Part shown: positions 31,777-41,151 of the stretch, one piece after another | How positions within the stretch are numbered: position 1 is the first letter of the stretch | How the letters are laid out: the number at the start of each line of letters is the position of its first letter | Assembly (NCBI GenBank): GCA_001899635.1 | Contig: MKVQ01000048.1 | Location: 124,001-188,000, forward strand | Source: Myxococcales bacterium 68-20 | GTDB taxonomy: Bacteria; Myxococcota_A; Polyangia; Polyangiales; Polyangiaceae | DNA length: 64,000 nt | Direction of reading: 5' to 3' | Translations under genes and position numbers: made by a program | The notes under the pieces: model-generated | Seen by the model: only the letters and a program-made list of their open reading frames with translations | The model's database searches: none | What the model was told of the DNA's origin: nothing

Positions 31777-32808
31777 GTGACGGTGCAGCGCGATCGTGCG
31801 AACCTCCGAGTGATGCGCGGCCCGACCAGCGAAGGCTGGTTCTTCTTCGACGCTCCCGAGCGCGAGCTCGTGGCGCAGGCGCTCCCGCTCGTGCGGGACA
31901 ATCAGCCGAGCCAACACGTCGTGCTCGAGGGAGCGCTGTCCCGGCTCGGAAAGTTGGCAGCGTTGATCCGGGAGGGCCCGTCGCTCGCCGCTTCGTGGCA
32001 GAGCGACGCGGGCCCTCCGTTCTCGGCGGAGAGCCTCATCGAGAAGCTCTGTCGGGTCGAGTCCCACGATCTCGATCTCCACGTCCCGACGAAGGCCATC
32101 GTCGGTCAGGCGTACCTCATCGCGAAGATCAACTTCCTGAAGGCGATCGGCTACGCGCTCGCGGCGGCCAAGGCCCCTCCCGATCTCCTGGCGAAGGCCG
32201 AGCGGGAGGTCGCGCAGTCGATCTACACGAAGCTCGCGGAGGAGCTGTTCATCGCCATCGTGACCGACTCCCACGCGGACCGTCACGTGAAGGTCGGCGC
32301 CGCGCGCTTTCTGTTCCGCATCTGGGAAGAGCGGCTGCTCGCGGAGGTCGACGATTTCGCGCCGGTCCTCGAGTCGACGTGGCACGCCCGGTCGAAGCTG
32401 CTGCCGATCCTGGGGACGCTCCTCGGGACACATGAGGTCTTCCGCCTGTTCCAGGAGGCTCGCGACAAGCAGTTCCTCGACTACTTTGGCGGAGACAACG
32501 TGCGGGAAGACGAGCTCTTCGCCTTCGAGGAATTCCTCTTCGGGCTCTCGCACGAAGAGATCCAGCGGCTCCGCGCGCACATGACCGAGGAAGGACGAGC
32601 CACCATCACCATCGACGAGGCGCGGTCCCTGCTCGGCGATACGGTGACGACGTCGGCCCCCAGCGGGAGCGGCGCGCAGGCGCTCTACTCCAGCTACAAG
32701 GTGCGGTCCGTGAATGCCTCGCACCGTGCATCGACCGGCGCACGTGGACCGAAGAAGACCGCCGAGGAGTATGTGATGATCGCCTTCCTCCTCGCCGGGC
32801 CGCTGTGA
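31777..32808 (+). CDS. Hypothetical helical protein
   Basis: The 343-residue protein starts at GTG 31777 (ATG 31813 is an alternative). It is mainly helical, with EGWFFFDAPERELVAQALPLV near the start and a helical core (about 100-265) including IAKINFLKAIGYALAAAKAPP and FRIWEERLLAEVDDFAPVLE. No signal peptide, membrane helix or catalytic motif. I do not recognise a family. Codon use matches a real gene. It is the first gene inside the segment following the decayed ftsK end. Confidence 0.65.
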   Translation: MTVQRDRANLRVMRGPTSEGWFFFDAPERELVAQALPLVRDNQPSQHVVLEGALSRLGKLAALIREGPSLAASWQSDAGPPFSAESLIEKLCRVESHDLDLHVPTKAIVGQAYLIAKINFLKAIGYALAAAKAPPDLLAKAEREVAQSIYTKLAEELFIAIVTDSHADRHVKVGAARFLFRIWEERLLAEVDDFAPVLESTWHARSKLLPILGTLLGTHEVFRLFQEARDKQFLDYFGGDNVREDELFAFEEFLFGLSHEEIQRLRAHMTEEGRATITIDEARSLLGDTVTTSAPSGSGAQALYSSYKVRSVNASHRASTGARGPKKTAEEYVMIAFLLAGPL

Positions 32809-33020
32809 GCGGTGCGACGAAGCGCGGCGCGGTCGAAGCGACTCCGCGCATCGGAGCACGGACACGATGCAGCGCGACACAGCGACGGTCGCCGGAAGCG
32901 TGAGCGTCCGGAAGCGGGTCGCCATGCTTCGGTGACCTCGATTCGCAGCTCGGGGGCTCCCCCGAGGGAGCCATCGATGGCCGAGAACATGCACGCCACG
33001 AGCGCGGAGGTGACGCGCCG

Positions 33021-33635
33021 ATGAACGCACTGGAGCTCCTGAAGGAGCAGCACAGAGAAGTCGATTCGCTATTCAAGCAGTTCCAGAAGGCGAAGAGCGC
33101 AGAAGACAAGGAGAGGATCTTCCTGGAGATCGCGTCGCGCCTCGTCGGCCACGACGCGATCGAGCGTGAGATCTTTTACCCCGAGTGCGAAAAAGCCCTT
33201 GGCCGGAACGAAAAACTCCTGGAGGGGATCGCCGAGCACGGATTGATGGAGTTCTCGCTCTTCCGCGCCGACAAGGCTCGAAAGAAGCCGACGTTCGACT
33301 ATCTCGTGCGCGTCCTGGCGGAGATCGTCGAGCACCACGTCGCCGAGGAGGAGAGGGACATCCTTCCGAAGGCGGGAAGGAAGATGGGGAACGCGCTGCT
33401 CGAGCGACTCGGGGAATCCATGCTTGAGCGCTTCGAGACCGCGATGGCCCGTGACTTCCGGCGGCCGCTTCGACAGAACCTGGAGCAGGTCCTCGCCGGA
33501 CGCGCGCGAACGACACCGCCAAAACGCGCGGCTCGTCCTGCCAGACGAAAGCGGACCACTACCCGCACGCCGAGAAAGGCCGCAGCAGGTACGAAGCGCG
33601 CGGGGCGCCAAAAGCGTTCGGCGCGCGCGAGCTGA
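33021..33635 (+). CDS. Hemerythrin-domain protein with basic histone-like tail
   Basis: The 204-residue protein starts 7 bases after GGAGGTGA (33006-33013). Residues 1-150 form a hemerythrin/HHE four-helix bundle with candidate diiron ligands in LLKEQHREVDSLF, VGHDAIEREIFYPE, EHGLMEFSLF and IVEHHVAEEERDILP. The family binds O2 or NO or senses redox/metal state. Residues about 160-204 are almost only Lys, Arg, Ala, Thr and Pro (PPKRAARPARRKRTTTRTPR), like histone H1 or bacterial nucleoid proteins, suggesting nucleic-acid binding. Its stop is 27 bases from the convergent oxidase gene. Confidence 0.88.
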   Translation: MNALELLKEQHREVDSLFKQFQKAKSAEDKERIFLEIASRLVGHDAIEREIFYPECEKALGRNEKLLEGIAEHGLMEFSLFRADKARKKPTFDYLVRVLAEIVEHHVAEEERDILPKAGRKMGNALLERLGESMLERFETAMARDFRRPLRQNLEQVLAGRARTTPPKRAARPARRKRTTTRTPRKAAAGTKRAGRQKRSARAS

Positions 33636-33662
33636 CCGACCGCAGGCGCTCGCCTTGCTGGA

Positions 33663-36600
33663 TCATGTCGCGAACGCGCTCGTACGGCGCACTCGAGCGA
33701 GCCTAACCACGCCGGCGAGCGCGACCATCGCGAGCGCGATCGTCACGAGCGCACGGACGGGCGAGCGTCTCGGCATCGCGTCCGTGTAACCTTGCTCGGG
33801 ACGTGGTCGCGCGACGCCCTGCCCGCCCTCGCGCACCGCCATCTGGAGCACCTCGGCGAGGTGCAGCGCGCGGCGCTCCGTCCCGTGGACGATCTGCTCG
33901 CGACACGAGAAGCCGTCGGCGACGACGATCGCATCGTCCGGCGCCCTGCGGATGGCGGGCAGAAGGCGCTGCTCGCCGATCGTCATCGATACCTCGTACT
34001 TGTCCTTCTCGTAGCCGAACGAGCCGGCCATTCCACAGCAGCCCGAATCGAGCACCTCGACGTCGAGCCCGAGCGCCTTCAGCACGTCAGTCTCGCCCTT
34101 CAACTCGTCGAGGACCGCGCGCTGGTGGCAGTGCCCATGAACGATCGCCTTGCGCTCTAGCTTCGGGAGCGGCACCTCGTCCCTCAGGAGGAGCTCGCCC
34201 AGGAGGAACGTCTGTTCCGCGAGGCGCTTCGCGTCCTCGTCTTCAGCGAACAGGTTCGTCAGCTCGTCGCGGAACACCGAAGCGCAGCTCGGCTCGAGCA
34301 CGACGATGCGTGCGCCGGCACGTGCGGCAGGGCCCAGCGCGTGCAGGATCTCGGCGAGCCGCTGCTTCGCGACGTCGAGCATGCCGTAGTCGTAGAGCGG
34401 ACGCCCGCAGCAGAGCGGGCGTTCGGGCAGGTCGACTCCGTAGCCGAACGCCTCGAGCACCTCGACGGCTGCCTGGGCCGCGTGCGGCAGGAAGTGATCG
34501 TGGAACGTGTCGGGCCAGAGGATCACGCGCCCGCGCACCGGCGTGTGCTGCGGCGCCGGTCGCGAAGCGAACCACGCGCGGAACGTGCGTGGCGGCAAGC
34601 GCGGGAGCGAACGCTGGCACGCTACCCCCGCGATCGCCTTCGCGAGCGCCTCTACACCCGGGATCGCGAGCAGCGAATCGAGGAACCGTGGAGCAACGGC
34701 CGCAAGGCGTGCCCATGTCCGGATGTGTCCCATCGCGTAGGCCGCCATCGGCCGCATGCGGCCTTCCCAGTAGTGGGAAAGGAACTCGGCCTTGTACGTC
34801 GCCATGTCGACGCTCACCGGGCACTCGTGCTTGCAACCCTTGCACGCGAGACAGAGGTCGAGGGCCTCCTTGACGGGCTCGCTCCTCCAACCGTCGCCGA
34901 GTGCATCGCCCCGCATCATCTCGAACAGCAAGTGGGCGCGCCCCCGCGTGGTGTGCATCTCCTCGCGCGTCGCCATGAAGCTCGGGCACATCGTGCCGCC
35001 ATCGAGGCCGCGGCACTTGCCAACGCCGAAGCAGCGCTCGGTCGCGAGGGCGAAGCTTCCCTTGTCGTCCCGAAACCCGAAATGAGTCTGCATCCGACGT
35101 GGCTCGTAGTCGGGCCCCGTCCGCAGGTTCTCGTCGAGGCGGTAGGCGTCGACGAGCTTGCCGGGGTTCATGCGCCAGCCCGGGTCGAACGCGCTCTTGA
35201 ACTCCCGGAAAGCCTGGTACAGCTCCGCGCCGAACATCTTCGGGAGCAGCTCCCCTTTTGCCTGGCCGTCCCCGTGCTCGCCGGACAGAGAGCCGCCGTA
35301 GCGCAGCACGAGGTCGGCGGCTTGCTCCTGGAAGTGCCGCAAGCGCTTCACGCCCGCTGCGCTCTTCGGCTCGAAGTCGATCCGGATGTGCAGGCATCCG
35401 TCGCCGAAGTGACCGAAGAGGGTGAACTTGTATCCGTGACGCTCGATGAGCGGGATCAGCTCTCGAAGGTAGGGACCGAGCTTCGCAGGATCGACCGCCG
35501 AGTCCTCCCAGAGGGGCAGCGTGTCTTCTACGCCTGGCACGCGGCTCGCTCCCACCGCTGACTCGCGGATGTGCCAAATCAGCTCCTGCTCGGCCCGATC
35601 GGTGATGAGCCGCATCGAGACGTGACGTCCTCGCCTCGCCTTCAAGACATCCATCGCGGAGCGAGCCCGGTCGGTCGCCTCGCGCAACGTGTCCCCGCCA
35701 AGCTCAGCGAGCAGCCACATGTGGCCTTTCGGGATGAGCTCGACGCCGGGCGGCACCTTCCCCTTCCGGCGCATGTTGACGAGGACGTGCTCGTGGAACG
35801 CCTCGAGCGCGATCGGGTGCAGCGCGAGAACCTCGCTCGTCGCATCGGCCGCCTCGTAGATGCCGTCGTAGCCCAGAACGACGAGCACACGATGGGGCGG
35901 GGAGTGCACGAGTCGCAACGTCGCCCCGAGCGTGATCGCGCAGGTGCTCTCGGTTCCGACGAGGGCGCGGGCGACGTTGAAGCCGTTCTCCGGCAACAGC
36001 TGATCGAGGTTGTACCCGGAGACCCGGCGCGGGATCTGCGGGTAGCGTTTGCGGATCGCGTCGGCGTACCGGTCGCGGATCGCGCGGAGCTTGCCGTAGA
36101 GATCGCCGCGCCGGCCGCCTCCACGGATGATCGCCGCGAGCTCGTCCTCGCTCGTCGGACCGACACGCAGGCGCGTGCCGTCGTAGAGGAGGACGTCGAG
36201 CTCGTCGACGTTGTCAGCGGTCGTGCCCGCCATGACCGAGTGCACGCCGCACGCGTTGTTCCCGATCATCCCCCCGAGCGTGCAGTACTGATGCGTCGCA
36301 GGATCGGGGCCGAAGGTGAGGTGGTGCTCTTCCGCCGCGAGGCGAAGCTGATCGCAGACGACACCCGGCTCGACCCGCGCCCGTCGCGCGATGGGATCGA
36401 GCCCGACGATCCGGTTCATGTACTTCGAGAAGTCGATCACGACAGCGACGTTGCAGCACTGCCCGCAGAGGCTCGTGCCGGTTCCGCGGCCGAAGATCGG
36501 GACGTCGTGCGCGCGGCACGCGGCAATGGTGGCCTCGACGTCCTCTGCGTGTCGAGGCACGACGACGCCGATCGGGACCTGACGGTACATCGAGAGATCC

Positions 36601-36785
36601 GTCGCGTAGAGCGCACGGGTGCCGTCGTCGAAGCGGACCTCGCCGTCGATCGTCCTGGCCAGCTCGCGCGCTATGTCGGCGGCGGCCTCGGCGTAGACGC
36701 GAGGCTCGTGCCTCTTCGCGATCGGACGCGGGCGGACTACGTCCTGAGCCGGGATCAGGTCACTTCTTGTTGCCACCGTTGCCAT
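33663..36785 (-). CDS. FAD-linked oxidase fused to Fe-S and CCG domains (GlcD-GlcF / D-lactate dehydrogenase type)
   Basis: The 1040-residue protein has an FAD-binding type 4 domain (about 50-270; FGRGTGTSLCGQCCN, TLGGMIGNNACGVHS), an FAD-oxidase C-terminal domain (to about 570, with SGEHGDGQAKGELLPKMFG), a ferredoxin-like region with CLACKGCKHECPVSVDMA, and two CCG motifs (LCCGRPLYDYG; SGCCGMAGSFGYEKDKYE). This order matches single-chain D-lactate/2-hydroxyacid dehydrogenases. An unusual extra tail (about 1010-1040) contains a hydrophobic segment ALVTIALAMVALAGVV, perhaps a membrane anchor. Its start lies 26 bases inside the upstream ThDP gene, suggesting coupling. Confidence 0.93.
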   Translation of the reverse strand: MATVATRSDLIPAQDVVRPRPIAKRHEPRVYAEAAADIARELARTIDGEVRFDDGTRALYATDLSMYRQVPIGVVVPRHAEDVEATIAACRAHDVPIFGRGTGTSLCGQCCNVAVVIDFSKYMNRIVGLDPIARRARVEPGVVCDQLRLAAEEHHLTFGPDPATHQYCTLGGMIGNNACGVHSVMAGTTADNVDELDVLLYDGTRLRVGPTSEDELAAIIRGGGRRGDLYGKLRAIRDRYADAIRKRYPQIPRRVSGYNLDQLLPENGFNVARALVGTESTCAITLGATLRLVHSPPHRVLVVLGYDGIYEAADATSEVLALHPIALEAFHEHVLVNMRRKGKVPPGVELIPKGHMWLLAELGGDTLREATDRARSAMDVLKARRGRHVSMRLITDRAEQELIWHIRESAVGASRVPGVEDTLPLWEDSAVDPAKLGPYLRELIPLIERHGYKFTLFGHFGDGCLHIRIDFEPKSAAGVKRLRHFQEQAADLVLRYGGSLSGEHGDGQAKGELLPKMFGAELYQAFREFKSAFDPGWRMNPGKLVDAYRLDENLRTGPDYEPRRMQTHFGFRDDKGSFALATERCFGVGKCRGLDGGTMCPSFMATREEMHTTRGRAHLLFEMMRGDALGDGWRSEPVKEALDLCLACKGCKHECPVSVDMATYKAEFLSHYWEGRMRPMAAYAMGHIRTWARLAAVAPRFLDSLLAIPGVEALAKAIAGVACQRSLPRLPPRTFRAWFASRPAPQHTPVRGRVILWPDTFHDHFLPHAAQAAVEVLEAFGYGVDLPERPLCCGRPLYDYGMLDVAKQRLAEILHALGPAARAGARIVVLEPSCASVFRDELTNLFAEDEDAKRLAEQTFLLGELLLRDEVPLPKLERKAIVHGHCHQRAVLDELKGETDVLKALGLDVEVLDSGCCGMAGSFGYEKDKYEVSMTIGEQRLLPAIRRAPDDAIVVADGFSCREQIVHGTERRALHLAEVLQMAVREGGQGVARPRPEQGYTDAMPRRSPVRALVTIALAMVALAGVVRLARVRRTSAFAT

Positions 36786-38610
36786 TGCCCACCTCGCGGC
36801 CGCCGATGTGCAGCGTCTTCTTCAGCTTCCCGAGCACTCCCATCGGGCTCGCCGAGAAATTGATCTCCTCGATCGCGTTGCGGCCGATCGTGAGCCCGAT
36901 CGGAGCCCGGTTCACTTCCCCGCGCGCGAGCGCCTCGGCGATGTGCTTGGCCTGCTCGCGCGTGATCTTCGGTGGAAGCGGAGGCTCGTTCGGATCGACC
37001 ACGCACTCGACGAGCACGGGACCTTCCGTCGCGAGCGCCTCCTTCAGCTGAGCCCGGCACGAGCGGGGCTCGGTGATCCGCGTGGCGCGGAGGCCACACG
37101 CCTCGGCGACCTTGACGAAGTCGATCGGGCGGAGCTCGACGCCGTACTCGGGGTTACCGAGGAAGACCATCTGCTCCCATTTGATCAGGCCGAGGGTGTC
37201 GTTGCGGATGACGATGATCTTCGCCGGCAGCCGCTGCTGCGCGAGCGTCGCGAGGTCGCCCATCGCCATCGACGCCGACCCGTCACCGGTGATCGCGACG
37301 ACCTGCCGGCTCGGGAACGCCACCTGCGCGCCGATCGCGTAGGGGAGCCCGGCCGCCATCGAGCAGAGCGTGCCGCTGAACGAGAAGCGCTGGTTCGCGC
37401 GAAGCCTCATGCGCGCTGCCAGCGTCGTCACCGTGCCCGAGTCGCCGCAAACGATCGCGTCATCGGCGAGGAGCTGCGACAGCGCCCAGGTGACGACCTG
37501 CGGCTTCATCGGCATTTCGTCGCGCGTACCGCGCTCCTCCATCAATGACCACCATGCGCGCGCGCTCGCTTGTGCCGACGTCAGGAACGAGCGGTCCTCG
37601 TTCCGCGGCAGGAACGTGAGCAGCTCGCGCAGGGTCGCCTGTGCATCACCGGCAAGCCCGACGTCGATCGGATGCCGGAGGCCGATGCGCTCGGGGCGGT
37701 CGTCGATCTGGACAGCGACGCACTGGCCGGGCTTCGGCAAGAACTCGATGTACGGAAACGAGCTTCCGATGATGACGAGCGCGTTGCAGCTCGAGAAGAC
37801 CTCCGACGCCGTCGTCGTCCCGACGACGCCGGTGCCGCCGACGCAGTACGGGCTGTCGTCGGGGATCACCTCCTTGCCCAGCATCGCCTTCACGACCGGC
37901 GCGCCGAGGCGCTCGGCCAGCATCTCGACCTCCGTGCGAGCGCCGCGTGCTCCCGACCCGACGAGGATCGCAACCTTCGTCTTGCCTTTGAGGAGCGCCG
38001 CCGCCTCCTCGACGACGGACCGCTCGGGAACGCGCCTCGGCACCTGGAACGCGCGCGACGTGTGGCGCGGGATGTTCCGCTTGCTCCGGTAGTCCTCGCC
38101 GCACGGCTGGACCTGGACGTCGATCGGGATGCAGAGATGCGCGACCGCTCGTTCGGAGAGCGCTGTGCGGCATGCGAGATCGATGACGTTCGGCGCGTGG
38201 GCGACCCCCATCACCCGCTGGTTGAACCGAGCGACGTCCTGGAAGAGGTAGTCCTGGTTCATGTCCTGCAGATAGTGCGTGCCGATGAGGTCGTGGTACG
38301 GCATGCCCGTGATCGCGACCACCGGCGCCCCGTCGGTCTTCGCGTCGTAGAGCCCGTTCAGCAGGTGGACGGCGCCTGGCCCTGCCGTGGAGAAGCAGAC
38401 GCCGATGCGTCCGGTGAACTTTGCGTAGCCGCACGCGGCCATGGCCGCGGTCTCCTCGTGGCGGACGTGCACGAAGCGGACGCGATCTTTCGCCTTGCGA
38501 AGCGCCTCCATGAAGCCGTTGATGCCGTCGCCGGGCAAGCCGAACACCGTGTCGACGCCCCAGTCGACGAGCGCGTCGACGATGAGGTCGGAGGCCGTCG
38601 TCGTCGCCAT
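36760..38610 (-). CDS. Thiamine-diphosphate enzyme, pyruvate-oxidase-like
   Basis: The 616-residue enzyme has the three-domain ThDP layout. The N-terminal PYR domain has catalytic Glu52 in VHVRHEETAAMA. The middle domain resembles a Rossmann fold (VAILVGSGARGARTEVEMLA). The PP domain carries GDGSASMAMGDLATLAQQ with a later Asn-Asp (VIRNDTLG) that binds Mg-ThDP. The sequence resembles pyruvate oxidase/quinone dehydrogenase (PoxB) and acetolactate synthase; I favour the former. AAGGAG lies 6 bases before ATG 38610. Overlap with the FAD/Fe-S oxidase gene suggests a joint role in pyruvate/2-hydroxyacid oxidation. Confidence 0.88.
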   Translation of the reverse strand: MATTTASDLIVDALVDWGVDTVFGLPGDGINGFMEALRKAKDRVRFVHVRHEETAAMAACGYAKFTGRIGVCFSTAGPGAVHLLNGLYDAKTDGAPVVAITGMPYHDLIGTHYLQDMNQDYLFQDVARFNQRVMGVAHAPNVIDLACRTALSERAVAHLCIPIDVQVQPCGEDYRSKRNIPRHTSRAFQVPRRVPERSVVEEAAALLKGKTKVAILVGSGARGARTEVEMLAERLGAPVVKAMLGKEVIPDDSPYCVGGTGVVGTTTASEVFSSCNALVIIGSSFPYIEFLPKPGQCVAVQIDDRPERIGLRHPIDVGLAGDAQATLRELLTFLPRNEDRSFLTSAQASARAWWSLMEERGTRDEMPMKPQVVTWALSQLLADDAIVCGDSGTVTTLAARMRLRANQRFSFSGTLCSMAAGLPYAIGAQVAFPSRQVVAITGDGSASMAMGDLATLAQQRLPAKIIVIRNDTLGLIKWEQMVFLGNPEYGVELRPIDFVKVAEACGLRATRITEPRSCRAQLKEALATEGPVLVECVVDPNEPPLPPKITREQAKHIAEALARGEVNRAPIGLTIGRNAIEEINFSASPMGVLGKLKKTLHIGGREVGNGNGGNKK

Positions 38611-39093
38611 GTCGTTCTCCTTCCGTCATGGATGGTCTGGCGTTCCCCTCGCGGACGAGGTCCGGCCGATCGTGGCCAGTGCTCGATGCTCGCGCCCCCT
38701 GTGGAGGACGTGGCAATCGTGCGGTTCTCGACGACAAGCCACGCACGCGGAAGCTCGAGATCGCCGCCGCTGCACGACGCGAGCGCGCCGCTCACACCAG
38801 CGGCGAGAGAACAGGCGCGCTCGGTGCGAACGGGGTCGATGCTCATGGAGCGCCTGCCCGTGCGGCGTTGCGAGGACGGGGCCAGCGCACGTCATGCCCC
38901 AAGCGCGGGACCAATATCGGTGGAGCTCTACGAACGAATCAGGTCGGCGGCTCGGCCTTGTTTCGGTGCGTCGCCCATCCGGTCTGTTCGGACGAAATGG
39001 CAACGCCAGCGAGGAACGCACTCGCGGTGGCGTGCGGTCGCTCGCTGGCGCTCAGGCCCCCTCGGGGGGAGCTTCGTCGTATCGAACCGCGCG
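38611..39093. other. Intergenic region, nothing recognised
   Basis: About 480 bases upstream of the ThDP gene and downstream of the metallophosphoesterase (both minus strand). CCCCCTCGGGGGG near 39057 is a near-palindrome with a tiny loop that could be part of a terminator. Nothing else that I can support. Confidence 0.35.
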
Positions 39094-41151
39094 CTATTTG
39101 CGAACGAGCGCGACCTCGACGTCGGATCGAAGGACCGCCCACCAGCGCTTGGCGCTGCCGTCGAAGCCGACCAAGGGCTGGCCTTCGCATGCGCTCGGGC
39201 GCGCCGGCGGCGTCTCCAGCATCGTCTTCGCGTAAGCGCTCTTCACCACGCACGCGTCCGTCGTGAGCGCTTGCCATCCGCTCTTCGTCTTGCGCGCCAG
39301 CGTCGTGCTCGCCAATTCGACCCCCGCGGCCGGCGTGAACTGCAGCGTGTAGGCATCGGAGACCGCGTCGGCGATGTCCCACTTCTTCGTCGCCGTCGGC
39401 GGCAGCGTGACCGGCCCCTTGGCGGTACCGTCCGGCTGGCTCCCGGGGAGCCCGGGGTCGACCGTGATGTCCTTCGCCGCGCCGTAAGGGTTGCTGAACG
39501 TGCCGGTCTGATTCTGCGTCCCGCTGACGATGAGGATGTCCGATACCGTTTCAGCGGACTTCGATAGCCAGCTCAACGTCAGGTGCTCCTTGAGGTCGAT
39601 CGTCGTCGCCGGGACGATGACCTCGTAAGGGTCGGCGCTCGCGACGAGACGGTTTCTCCCGTTCAGGTTCGGAGTCCACGATTCGTGGTACTGGAACAGG
39701 AACTGATAGGCGAGGCGCATGAGCTCGTTCTGGCTCTGCGCACGGCTGAAGCCGGGCGTGTAGGAGAGCGTCCGGGTCGTGCTCTCGACGCGGTTGAACG
39801 TCCTGTTCTCACCGTCGACGAGCTTCGCGACGGTGCCGTCTCGCGCGGTGCAGTCGTTCGTCCAGTACTGCGGATCGTACTGCATGACCGGGCGCGTCGA
39901 CGCCGGGATCGAATCCGGGAACACGATCCGCTCGCAACGCTTCGTCGTGCGGGAGAACTTGTCGAAGAGCTTCCAGTCGGGAGTCGCGAGCTCCTTCGGC
40001 CCCTCGGAGTTCGCCTTGATCGTGTGCTCGGCGAAGTAGGCCTCCATGTCGACGCGCTTGGCGTCGAACGTCATGAGCGTCGCGTTGGCGTCGAAGGCGG
40101 TCGAGCCGTTCGAAATCGTGTTCATCTTCTGCTGGATGACGCTCTGAACCAGCTCACGCTCGCCGTAGCGGAACTCGTACCCCTTGTACGAGGCATTACC
40201 AACCATGACCTGCGTGTAGAGGGGCAACCGATAGGTCCCCTGGTCTGCCGTCCAGGACGACGAATCGACGCCGATCGGTGCGCGGATGACCGACCGCTGA
40301 TACATGTGCTCGTGCCCCTGGACCCAGATCACGTCGTGCTTGGCGAAGAACGACCGAATCTCGTTCCATTGATTGAACAGGAGATCGTCGCCCTCCGTCC
40401 CCTCGACGATCATCTCACGCGCCTCGCCGTATTTCGCGCCCACCAGCCCGTCGTGGCTCGCGATCAAGACATGGTCGACCTTGTCTCGGTTCGCCTCGAC
40501 GGCCTTCTTGATCCACGGGAAGGCGATCGGGGCGTGGTAGTACCTGAGCACGATGATCAGGACATTTTCTCGGACCACGTAATAGTCCAAGTACTCCGCG
40601 CCGCTCATGTGAACGGCATCTTCGGGGATGAACTCCTTCATACGGTCGATCCACTCGACGGTGTAGGAGAAGCTATCCTCGTGATTCCCCATCAGCGGGA
40701 GATACTCGACGCCCTTCTTTCGGTAGTCGCGAGCGATCTCCGCCCAGCCCTGGAGCTCGGCCGTCGACCCGTTGTCGGTAAGATCCCCGACGGGAATGAC
40801 GACGTTGACTCCGAGCGAGTCGAGCTTCGACAGGACCGCCCTCATCGGATAAGCCGCGACGTTGTCGCCGCCCGCCTGCGTGTCCGGCAGGAATCCGACG
40901 CGCAGCGGCTTGAACGCCCTGACCGGCGATTCGCCGTCCTCGACGCCACCATCACGCGGCGTGTCGTCTTCCCGCGGAACATCGACTTCGGAACGGTTCG
41001 CATCGGTCGCAGGCGCTCCACCATCGAGCGGAATCACCTCATCGGACTGCAGAGCTTCGTCGGAGCCGGTGGTGCAGCCACCGAGAAGCGACGTCGTGGC
41101 GAGCACGGCGCCCATGGCAGTAAGACCAGTCATCAAGATGCGAGACTTCAT
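39094..41151 (-). CDS. Lipoprotein metallophosphoesterase (purple-acid-phosphatase-like)
   Basis: The 685-residue protein has a lipobox (TSLLGGCTTGS, Cys26) and an acidic spacer. Residues about 80-330 form a calcineurin-like phosphoesterase with FLPDTQ (Asp90-Gln92), VGDLTDNG (Asp123), MGNHED (Asn156-His157), IASHDG and VQGHEHMYQRS as metal ligands. The first motif has Gln where many members have His. The remaining 350 residues contain beta-rich regions of unknown kind. It probably hydrolyses phosphoesters at the cell surface. AAAGGAA lies before the start 41151. It stands alone, with 0.5 kb and 0.9 kb empty flanks. Confidence 0.9.
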   Translation of the reverse strand: MKSRILMTGLTAMGAVLATTSLLGGCTTGSDEALQSDEVIPLDGGAPATDANRSEVDVPREDDTPRDGGVEDGESPVRAFKPLRVGFLPDTQAGGDNVAAYPMRAVLSKLDSLGVNVVIPVGDLTDNGSTAELQGWAEIARDYRKKGVEYLPLMGNHEDSFSYTVEWIDRMKEFIPEDAVHMSGAEYLDYYVVRENVLIIVLRYYHAPIAFPWIKKAVEANRDKVDHVLIASHDGLVGAKYGEAREMIVEGTEGDDLLFNQWNEIRSFFAKHDVIWVQGHEHMYQRSVIRAPIGVDSSSWTADQGTYRLPLYTQVMVGNASYKGYEFRYGERELVQSVIQQKMNTISNGSTAFDANATLMTFDAKRVDMEAYFAEHTIKANSEGPKELATPDWKLFDKFSRTTKRCERIVFPDSIPASTRPVMQYDPQYWTNDCTARDGTVAKLVDGENRTFNRVESTTRTLSYTPGFSRAQSQNELMRLAYQFLFQYHESWTPNLNGRNRLVASADPYEVIVPATTIDLKEHLTLSWLSKSAETVSDILIVSGTQNQTGTFSNPYGAAKDITVDPGLPGSQPDGTAKGPVTLPPTATKKWDIADAVSDAYTLQFTPAAGVELASTTLARKTKSGWQALTTDACVVKSAYAKTMLETPPARPSACEGQPLVGFDGSAKRWWAVLRSDVEVALVRK

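Noticed and set aside
34341-36863. Long plus-strand frames across the FAD/Fe-S oxidase
   Set aside because: Shadow frames. The minus-strand protein has intact FAD, Fe-S and CCG motifs.
39050-39075. CCCCCTCGGGGGG as a terminator after the metallophosphoesterase
   Set aside because: The loop would be too small for the full stem and the site partly precedes the expected position without a T tract, so I do not list it as a terminator.
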